Of a DNA stretch of 23,361 bases, positions 15,594-23,361 are shown in pieces. The DNA is taken from NCBI GenBank assembly GCA_938003985.1, contig CALKWZ010000028.1:1-23361 (forward strand), in the 5' to 3' direction. Both the position numbers and the translations under genes were made by a program. Every line of letters begins with the position of its first letter. The stretch's first letter is position 1. The stretch is from an uncultured Verrucomicrobiota bacterium (GTDB taxonomy: Bacteria; Verrucomicrobiota; Kiritimatiellia; CAIQIC01; Lenti-01). Under the pieces are notes generated by a model. It had not been told where the DNA came from. It was given only the letters and a program-made list of their open reading frames with translations, and made no database searches.

Positions 15594-16495
15594 GCATCGC
15601 GCATGAATTCGATTACGCCAAGCCGGCCCGCCTGAAAGAGGCGCTGGCCCTGCTGGCCCGGCCCGCCCCCCGCGGCGCGGTCGTCCTCGCCGGCGGCACG
15701 GACCTCGTCGCGTGGCTGCGCGACGGCGCCGTCAGCCCCGGCCGCCTGGTCGACGTCAAGGGCCTCGCCGAACTGCGCGGCATCCGTCTCCAGGGCGGCA
15801 AGCTGTGGATCGGCGCGAACGCGACGTTCGCGGAAATCATCGAGTCGCCGCTCGTGAAAAAGCACGCCCCCGCGCTCGTCGAATCGTCCGGTCTGGTCGC
15901 CTCCGTCGGGGTGCGCAATCGCGCCACGATCGGCGGCAACGTTTGCTCCGCGGTGCCCTGTTGCGACAGCGGGCCGACCCTGCTCGTCCACGAAGCGACC
16001 GTGCACGTGGCGACGCCGCGCGGCACGAAGCGCATTCCGATGAAGCAGTGGTTCCTGGGCCCCCGCCGCACGGCGCTGGCCAAGGGCGGCCTCGTCCTGG
16101 GCTTCAGCCTGCCGCTGGCCAAGCATGCCGCCGCCTTCGCCAAGCTCAAGCGCTACCGCGGCGAAGATCTCGCGCAGGCCAGCGTGGCCGTGCGCGTGGA
16201 CGCCCACGGCGCCTGGCGCGTGGCCTACGGGTCCGTCGCGCCCACGCCCATCCGCGGTCCCAAGGTCGAGCGCCTGCTCAAGGGCGTCAAGAAACCCGAC
16301 GCCGCGCTGCTGAAGAAGGCCGCCGCTCTCGCCGAAGCCGAAGTGGCGCCCATCACCGATATCCGCAGTTCCGAGGTCTACCGCCGCCTGATGGTCGGCG
16401 TCATGCTCAAGCGCGCCGTCAAGCTGGCCGCCGCGCGCCTCGCCGGCCGCGGCCCGGACTACGGCATCAACGTCATGGAGGAGGACGCGCAATGA
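15590..16495 (+). CDS. Molybdenum hydroxylase FAD-binding (medium) subunit, xanthine dehydrogenase/CoxM family
   Basis: The 301-residue product has the FAD pyrophosphate motif VVLAGGTDLVAWL (GGTD at 35-38), the second FAD motif RNRATIGGNVCSAVP, and the CO dehydrogenase flavoprotein C-terminal domain (YRGEDLAQASVAVRV, GSVAPTPIR). It passes electrons from the 2Fe-2S subunit to an acceptor. At 301 residues it lacks the 4Fe-4S insertion of 4-hydroxybenzoyl-CoA reductase beta subunits. The usual SPAAD segment reads VPCCD, giving two extra Cys close to the flavin. The SD GGAGG lies shortly before ATG 15590, which overlaps the preceding glycosyltransferase stop by four bases. The frame extends far upstream but only as an overlap with that gene. 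Confidence 0.92.
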   Translation: MSIAHEFDYAKPARLKEALALLARPAPRGAVVLAGGTDLVAWLRDGAVSPGRLVDVKGLAELRGIRLQGGKLWIGANATFAEIIESPLVKKHAPALVESSGLVASVGVRNRATIGGNVCSAVPCCDSGPTLLVHEATVHVATPRGTKRIPMKQWFLGPRRTALAKGGLVLGFSLPLAKHAAAFAKLKRYRGEDLAQASVAVRVDAHGAWRVAYGSVAPTPIRGPKVERLLKGVKKPDAALLKKAAALAEAEVAPITDIRSSEVYRRLMVGVMLKRAVKLAAARLAGRGPDYGINVMEEDAQ

Positions 16496-16989
16496 TCCAG
16501 GAAATCGCCATCCGCTTGAACGGGGAGGTCCGCCGCGCGGCGGTGGCCCCCAACGAAACCCTGCTCGACGTCCTGCGCGGCAAGTTCGGCGTCAAGACGC
16601 CCAAGGAAGGCTGCGGTCGCGGCGATTGCGGCGCCTGCACCGTCCTGCTCGACGGCAAGGCCGTCCGCAGCTGCCTCATCCTCGCCATCGAGGTCGACGG
16701 CCAGTCCGTCGTCACCCTCGAAGGGGTGGGACGGGACAAGCCCACCGCGCTGCAGAAGGCGTTCGTGAAGAACAACGTCTTCCAGTGCGGATTCTGCGCG
16801 CCCGGCATGATTCTTTCGTCCGCGGCCCTGCTGGCGGAAAATCCGCAGCCGACGGAACACGAGGTGCGCGAAGCTCTCGCCGGCAACCTCTGCCGCTGCA
16901 CCGGCTACGAGCCCATCGTCCAAACCGTCCTCGCGGTCGCCAAGAAGTCGGCCAAGAAGAAACCCGCCGCCCGGAGGGCCCGGTCATGA
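16492..16989 (+). CDS. Molybdenum hydroxylase 2Fe-2S (small) subunit
   Basis: The 165-residue protein has the two 2Fe-2S clusters of the family. The plant-type cluster uses C41, C46, C49 (EGCGRGDCGACTV) and C61. The second uses C99-x2-C102 (QCGFCAPGM) and C134-x-C136 (NLCRCTGYEPI). It links the molybdopterin site of the large subunit to the FAD subunit. The start at 16492 overlaps the previous stop (ATGA) and is 10 bases or so after GGAGG. The C-terminus carries a Lys/Arg/Ala tail (KKSAKKKPAARRARS) not needed for cluster binding, comparable to the basic extension on MazG in this window. Confidence 0.95.
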   Translation: MIQEIAIRLNGEVRRAAVAPNETLLDVLRGKFGVKTPKEGCGRGDCGACTVLLDGKAVRSCLILAIEVDGQSVVTLEGVGRDKPTALQKAFVKNNVFQCGFCAPGMILSSAALLAENPQPTEHEVREALAGNLCRCTGYEPIVQTVLAVAKKSAKKKPAARRARS

Positions 16990-19406
16990 GCAAAACGAAA
17001 ATCGTCGGCAATTCGTCCGTCCGCGTGGACGGCCTGGCCAAGGTCACCGGCGCCGCGCAGTACGTGGACGATCTCGATTTCGGTCCCGGCCTGCTGCACG
17101 CCGTGGTGGTGGAAAGCACGCGCGCCCACGCCAAGCTCAAGAAGGTCGACGTTTCCGCGGCCGCCAAGGCCCCCGGCGTCGTCCGCGTGGTGACCGGCAA
17201 GGATTTTCCCTACATGTTCGGCCTCTACATGCAGGACCGCTATATTTTCGCCCAGGACCGCGTCCGCTTCGTCGGCGAGCAGATCGCCGCCGTCGTCGCC
17301 GAAACCCCCGAGGCCGCCCTGCGCGCCGCCAAGCTGGTCAAGGTCGACTACGAAGAACTGCCCGCCGTGCTGAGCCTCGCCGACGCCTTGAAAAAGGATG
17401 CCGTGCTGATCCATCCGCACCTCGACCGGTACAACAAGGTGCCGTGGTTTTTCCCGCGCGCGGGCACGAACATCGCCCACTGGCGCAAGACCCGCAAGGG
17501 CGACGTCGAAAAAGGCTTCCAGCAGGCCGACTTCATCCTCGAAGACGTCTACACGGTTCCGCGCTACGCCCATTGCCCGATCGAAACCCACGCCGTGACG
17601 GGCCTGTTCGACCTCTCCGGCCGCCTGACGCTCTGGGCGTCGTCGCAGTCGCCCTTCGCCCAGCGCAACGTGATGGCCACCGCGCTCAAGCCCTTCGGCC
17701 TGACGCACAAGGACATCCGCATCGTGACGCCCTACGTCGGCGGCGGTTTCGGCGGCAAGGCCGGCGTCTCGATGGAAATCATCGCCGCGGTGCTGGCCAT
17801 CGCGATGAAGGGCCGGCCCGTCAAGCTGAACTGGACGCGCGAGCAGGAGTTCATGAACACCTCGCAGCGGCAGGGCGTCATCGCCCGCGTCAAGATGGGC
17901 GTGAAGAAGACCGGCCAGATCGTCGCCCTTGAGCATACCCTGCATTGGGACGCCGGCGCGTCGGCGGAGTACGGCGCCAACGTCGTCAACGCCGTCGGCC
18001 TCTCGGCCACGGGTCCCTACCGCGTGCCCAACGTCAAGATCGACTCGGTCTGCGTCTACACCAACATGCCGCCCTGCGGCGCCTACCGCGGCTTCGGCTA
18101 CTCGGAATTCCACTTCGGCCTCGAGTCGCATATCACGCGCGTCGCCCAGGCCATCGGCATGGATCCGGTCAAGTTCCGCCGGCTCAACGCGATCCAGGAA
18201 GGCGACGTGCTCGCCTACGGCGCGCACATGAACCCCGGCGACCTGCGCGGGGCCATCGACCGCGTCGCCAAGGAAATCCGCTGGGGCAAGAAGGAAAAGG
18301 CCAAGCCCGGCAAGGCCGTCGGCAAGAGCCTCGCGTGCTTCTGGAAGGCGCCGGCCATGCCGCCCAACGCCTCCTCCGCCGCGTTCCTCAAGTTCAACGA
18401 GGACGGCTCGCTCAACCTGACCGTCTCCGGCATGGAAATCGGCCAGGGCTTCCTGACCGTCATGGCCCAGTGCGCGGCCGAAGTGCTGACCGTCCCCGTG
18501 GAGAAAATCCGCGTCGAGACGCCCGACACCGACCGCAACCCCTACGAATGGCAGACCGTCGGCTCCCACGTCACGTGGAGCTGCGGCAACGCCGTCCGCG
18601 CCGCGGCCGAGGAAGTGAAGACCAAGCTCCTCGCCACCGTCGCGCGCGCCAAGGGCCTCAAGGCCGAGGATCTCTACCTCGCCGACGAGTGCGTCAAGAG
18701 CCGCCAGGACAAGAAATTCGCGCTGCCGTTCCGCTCCTTCGTCATCGACGGCATCATGCGGCCCAACGGCAACTTCATCGGCGGGCCCATCCAGGGCACG
18801 GGCATGTTCATGCCGGAGTTCACCTCCGCGCTGGGCGATCCCGAAACCAGCCAGGGCGGGCATCCCAACGTGCACTACACCGTCGGCTGCGCCGGCGCCA
18901 TCGTGGAAGTGGACAAGGAAACCGGCAAGCTGACCGTCCTCAAGACCGCGCTCGCGGTGGACGCCGGCAAGGCGATCAACCCCGAACTCGTCGACGGCCA
19001 GATCGTCGGCGGCATCGTGCAGGGCCTCGCCACCGCGCTCTACGAGGACATCCGCTACGGCGCCAACGGCCGCCTGCTCAATCCGAACTTCACGGACTAC
19101 AAGATCCCGACCGCGCTCGACTGCCCCGGCGAAATCGTCCCGATCATCCTCGAGACCGCCCAGCCCGACGGCCCCTTCGGCGCCCGCGGGGTGGGGGAAC
19201 ACACCATGGTCGCCTGCGCGCCCATGATCGCCGACGCCATCGCCGACGCCGTCGGCGTGCGCCTCAAGACCATGCCGCTGACCGCCGAGAAGGTCGCGCT
19301 GGCCCTGCGCGGGATCGACTACGAGACCGTCAAGGGCGACAGCCTCGGATTCTGCTTCCGCGGAAGGCCTTGCGACTATCCGTTCGCCGTCGGCGGCGCC
19401 AAGTAA
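16986..19406 (+). CDS. Molybdenum hydroxylase large (molybdopterin-binding) subunit, xanthine dehydrogenase family
   Basis: The 806-residue catalytic subunit has the a/b hammerhead domain (VDGLAKVTGAAQYVDD) and molybdopterin motifs GGGFGGKAG (252 onward), AYRGFGYSE (366 onward), EIGQGF (GQG at 486-488) and GARGVGEHTM with the catalytic Glu at 738. It hydroxylates, or in reverse reduces, an aromatic or heterocyclic substrate or aldehyde. The active-site loop is AYRGFG, not the AYxCSFR of form I CO dehydrogenase, so it is not a CO oxidiser of that type. The AYRGFG form occurs in purine, nicotinate and 4-hydroxybenzoyl-CoA-type enzymes, and the substrate cannot be fixed. Start ATG 16986 overlaps the previous stop (ATGA). 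No XdhC-type maturation gene is in the window. Confidence 0.93.
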   Translation: MSKTKIVGNSSVRVDGLAKVTGAAQYVDDLDFGPGLLHAVVVESTRAHAKLKKVDVSAAAKAPGVVRVVTGKDFPYMFGLYMQDRYIFAQDRVRFVGEQIAAVVAETPEAALRAAKLVKVDYEELPAVLSLADALKKDAVLIHPHLDRYNKVPWFFPRAGTNIAHWRKTRKGDVEKGFQQADFILEDVYTVPRYAHCPIETHAVTGLFDLSGRLTLWASSQSPFAQRNVMATALKPFGLTHKDIRIVTPYVGGGFGGKAGVSMEIIAAVLAIAMKGRPVKLNWTREQEFMNTSQRQGVIARVKMGVKKTGQIVALEHTLHWDAGASAEYGANVVNAVGLSATGPYRVPNVKIDSVCVYTNMPPCGAYRGFGYSEFHFGLESHITRVAQAIGMDPVKFRRLNAIQEGDVLAYGAHMNPGDLRGAIDRVAKEIRWGKKEKAKPGKAVGKSLACFWKAPAMPPNASSAAFLKFNEDGSLNLTVSGMEIGQGFLTVMAQCAAEVLTVPVEKIRVETPDTDRNPYEWQTVGSHVTWSCGNAVRAAAEEVKTKLLATVARAKGLKAEDLYLADECVKSRQDKKFALPFRSFVIDGIMRPNGNFIGGPIQGTGMFMPEFTSALGDPETSQGGHPNVHYTVGCAGAIVEVDKETGKLTVLKTALAVDAGKAINPELVDGQIVGGIVQGLATALYEDIRYGANGRLLNPNFTDYKIPTALDCPGEIVPIILETAQPDGPFGARGVGEHTMVACAPMIADAIADAVGVRLKTMPLTAEKVALALRGIDYETVKGDSLGFCFRGRPCDYPFAVGGAK

Positions 19407-19423
19407 ACCGCCCGCCGCGCGCG

Positions 19424-19496
19424 TTTTACGTAGGACGTAAAAAGTTTTTACGTGCTACGTAAAATTCGCGCAAAGTTTTTACGTACTACGTAAAAA
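19424..19496. repeat. Second array of three 20-bp palindromes
   Basis: Copies related to TTTTTACGTACTACGTAAAA lie at 19424-19443 (reverse orientation, one mismatch), 19445-19464 (one mismatch) and 19476-19495 (exact, with one further A at 19496). The second and third copies start 31 bases apart. Their spacer, TTCGCGCAAAG, shares CGCGCAAAG with the first spacer of the array at 2295-2406. The array begins 18 bases after the molybdenum hydroxylase stop. Function is unknown. Confidence 0.9.
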
Positions 19497-19506
19497 CTGC
19501 GATACT
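19478..19506 (+). promoter_or_regulatory. Promoter candidate overlapping the last palindrome copy
   Basis: TTTACG (19478-19483, inside the palindrome) and GATACT (19501-19506) are 17 bases apart, each matching the consensus at four positions. Transcription would start near 19513, at the ATG of the small ORF, and continue into priA. If real, a protein bound to the palindrome would block the -35 element. Confidence 0.3.
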
Positions 19507-19512
19507 GCGGCC

Positions 19513-19587
19513 ATGAACACGATTTTCTCCGCGGTGATGATCCTGTGGATTTTCGGCATGGTGATCTATCTCACCAAGGACCTGTAG
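19513..19587 (+). CDS. Possible 24-residue single-pass membrane peptide
   Basis: ATG 19513 opens a 24-codon frame ending at TAG 19585-19587. The product has a polar start (MNTIF), a hydrophobic core AVMILWIFGMVIYL long enough for one membrane helix, and a charged end (TKDL). This layout is that of a small membrane protein. The composition, with three Met and no Arg in a GC-rich genome, is unlike the random shadow frames of the window. There is no SD, but a promoter candidate places the transcript start at the ATG. It ends 10 bases before priA. I recognise no family, and a chance ORF remains possible. Confidence 0.4.
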   Translation: MNTIFSAVMILWIFGMVIYLTKDL

Positions 19588-19597
19588 GGCCGTCCTT

Positions 19598-21823
<2,226 letters not shown>

Positions 21824-21849
21824 TCGGCCCCGAAGTTTTGCCGTGCGCC

Positions 21850-21871
21850 GCGCGGCCGGCCGCGCTACGAT
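21850..21871 (+). promoter_or_regulatory. 16-bp perfect palindrome next to a -10-like element before the HerA-like gene
   Basis: GCGCGGCCGGCCGCGC at 21850-21865 is a perfect palindrome followed directly by TACGAT (21866-21871), a fair -10 match. The nearest -35-like element, TTGCCG at 21838-21843, is 22 bases away, too far for a normal spacer. It may be an operator-type site or simply GC-rich sequence. Confidence 0.3.
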
Positions 21872-21897
21872 GCGGGCGAAGTCGGAAGGAGTCCGCC

Positions 21898-23361
21898 ATG
21901 ATCGATTTCGAAAAACTGGGCGTGTTCTACCTGGGCCGGGTCTTCGATCCCGAAACGCGGCAAACGACGGAAGAGCCGCTGCTCTACGAAGCGAAGGACC
22001 TGACCACCCACGCCGTCTGCGTCGGCATGACCGGTTCCGGCAAAACCGGACTCGGCATCGGCCTGATCGAGGAAGCGGCGCTCGACGGCATCCCGGCCCT
22101 CGTCATCGATCCCAAAGGCGACCTGGGCAACCTGCTGCTGACCTTCCCGCACCTGGCGGCGTCCGATTTCCGCCCGTGGGTGGACGAGGGCGAGGCCGCG
22201 CGCAAGCAGATGAGTCCGGACGATTTCGCGGTCAAGACGGCCGAAATCTGGACCCAGGGACTGGCGCGCTGGGGGCAGGACGGCGCGCGCATCGCGCGCC
22301 TGAAGGCCGCCGCCGATTTCGCGATCTACACGCCCGGTTCCCGCGCGGGGCTGCCGCTGTCGATCCTGTCCTCGCTTGCCGCGCCGCCGGCGGGCTTCGC
22401 CGCCGACGATGCCGCGCTGCGCGACCGCGTATCCGCGGCCGTGTCCGGCCTGCTGGCGCTCGTCGGCGTGGAAGCCGACCCGCTCCAGTCGCGCGAACAC
22501 ATCCTGCTGGCCACCGTCGTCGAGCGCGAATGGCGCGCGGGCCGGGACCTCGATCTGCTGGCGTTGATCCACGCGGTGCAGGAGCCGGGCGTGGACCGCG
22601 TCGGCGTCCTGCCGCTGGAAGCGTTCTTCCCGGCGAAGGACCGTTTCGCGCTGGCGCTGCGCCTGAACAACCTGGCCGCTTCGCCGGGGTTCTCGGCCTG
22701 GACCGAGGGCGAGCCGCTGGACGTGCAGCGCCTGCTCTACACGCCGGAGGGCAAGCCGCGCGTGTCCGTCCTGTCCATCGCGCACCTGTCCGACGCCGAG
22801 CGGATGTTCTTCGTGACGGTGCTGCTGAACGAGGTGCTGGCGTGGACGCGCCGGCAAACGGGCACTTCCGCGCTGCGCGCGCTGCTCTACATGGACGAAA
22901 TCTTCGGCTACTTCCCGCCCACGGCCAATCCGCCGTCGAAGATGCCCATGCTGGCGCTGCTCAAGCAGGCGCGCGCGTTCGGGCTGGGCATCGTGCTGTC
23001 CACGCAGAATCCGGTGGATCTCGACTATCGCGGGCTGTCCAACGCGGGCACGTGGTTCATCGGGCGCCTGCAGACCGAGCGCGACAAGGCGCGCGTGATC
23101 GAAGGCCTGACGAGCGCGGCGGCGGGCGAGGGACTCGACCGCGCGACGCTGGATCGCCTGCTGGCGAATCTCGGCAGCCGCGTCTTCCTGATGCGCAACG
23201 TGCACGAAGACGCGCCGGTGCTGCTGGAATCGCGCTGGTGCATGTCCTATCTGCGCGGGCCGCTCTCGCCCGCGCAGATGGGGACGCTGATGGCCGCGCG
23301 CAAGGCCGCCGCGCCGGTCGCCCTGCCGCCGCCCGCCGCGGCGTCGGCCGCGCCCGCCGCC
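21898..23361 (+). CDS. HerA-like AAA+ ATPase (3' end outside window)
   Basis: The frame is open from ATG 21898 to the window edge (488 codons seen). AAGGAG at 21886-21891 is six bases before the start. The product has Walker A GMTGSGKT (43-50), an early LVIDPKGDLGNLLL segment, a Walker B-like LLYMDEIFGYFPP and the following KQARAFGLGIVLSTQNPVDLD and FIGRLQTERDKARVIEGL segments. These are typical of the HerA/VirB4/TraD-type pumping ATPase fold. It ends in an Ala/Pro-rich stretch (ALPPPAAASAAPAA) that looks like a linker to a C-terminal domain beyond the window. The role is unknown; relatives act in DNA translocation or processing. Nothing next to it (no NurA-like nuclease is visible) fixes the function. 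Confidence 0.85.
   Translation, partial: MIDFEKLGVFYLGRVFDPETRQTTEEPLLYEAKDLTTHAVCVGMTGSGKTGLGIGLIEEAALDGIPALVIDPKGDLGNLLLTFPHLAASDFRPWVDEGEAARKQMSPDDFAVKTAEIWTQGLARWGQDGARIARLKAAADFAIYTPGSRAGLPLSILSSLAAPPAGFAADDAALRDRVSAAVSGLLALVGVEADPLQSREHILLATVVEREWRAGRDLDLLALIHAVQEPGVDRVGVLPLEAFFPAKDRFALALRLNNLAASPGFSAWTEGEPLDVQRLLYTPEGKPRVSVLSIAHLSDAERMFFVTVLLNEVLAWTRRQTGTSALRALLYMDEIFGYFPPTANPPSKMPMLALLKQARAFGLGIVLSTQNPVDLDYRGLSNAGTWFIGRLQTERDKARVIEGLTSAAAGEGLDRATLDRLLANLGSRVFLMRNVHEDAPVLLESRWCMSYLRGPLSPAQMGTLMAARKAAAPVALPPPAAASAAPAA

Noticed and set aside
17739..18100. CO dehydrogenase large subunit (coxL)
   Set aside because: Gene order medium-small-large matches coxMSL, but the active-site loop is AYRGFG and lacks the AYxCSFR motif of form I enzymes.
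19430..19512. dif/Xer-type recombination site
   Set aside because: The 9-1-9 symmetric dyads and array arrangement do not match the two 11-bp half-sites with 6-bp centre of dif, and no recombinase gene is nearby.

Overview
The window is GC-rich DNA in which every gene I can support lies on the + strand. It encodes outer-membrane parts (a C-terminal-Phe beta-barrel, a BamE-like lipoprotein, a Wza-like exporter), so the host is a Gram-negative-type diderm. Ferredoxin-dependent 2-oxoacid oxidation and an iron-sulfur ETF point to anaerobic, probably fermentative, energy metabolism. I cannot place the organism from sequence alone. The short FYV[LV]RK-encoding palindromes recall anaerobic PVC-group genomes (Kiritimatiellota/Verrucomicrobiota), but that is recollection and a weak guess.

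Layout: (1) 1-584, the 3' end of a gene whose product is an Arg/Gly/Pro/aromatic repeat tail. (2) 618-2269, a promoter, a HAD-fold protein lacking the catalytic acids, and MazG. (3) 2295-2406, four periodic 20-bp palindromes. (4) 2519-5264, a 2-oxoacid:ferredoxin oxidoreductase of VOR type (ferredoxin subunit, alpha subunit, fused beta-gamma subunit). (5) 5390-8628, an acyl-CoA dehydrogenase with EtfB and an EtfA carrying an N-terminal 2[4Fe-4S] domain. (6) 8758-15593, an exopolysaccharide export and initiation block (lipoprotein, OM barrel, Wza-like, Wzc-like BY-kinase, WbaP/EpsB-type sugar transferase). (7) 15590-19406, a three-subunit molybdenum hydroxylase (FAD, 2Fe-2S, Mo subunits), joined to the sugar transferase and internally by ATGA stop/start overlaps. 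(8) 19424-19496, a second palindrome array, followed by a possible 24-residue membrane peptide. (9) 19598-21823, priA. (10) 21898 to the end, a HerA-like ATPase cut by the window edge.

Regions 4 and 5 read as one metabolic module. The oxidoreductase makes acyl-CoA and reduced ferredoxin from 2-oxoacids such as those from Val/Leu/Ile. The dehydrogenase and ferredoxin-type ETF then interconvert acyl-CoA and enoyl-CoA, possibly with flavin-based electron bifurcation. Region 6 holds only the front end of a polysaccharide pathway: no flippase, polymerase or further glycosyltransferase is present.

The least explained signals are the two palindrome arrays, which share a ~31-bp period and part of a spacer although 17 kb apart, the degenerate HAD protein coupled to mazG, and the operon link between polysaccharide initiation and a molybdenum hydroxylase. 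No gene-free gap exceeds 300 bases; the longest, 2270-2518, holds the first array and a weak promoter candidate. I saw no tRNA, rRNA, CRISPR array, insertion sequence or phage gene.
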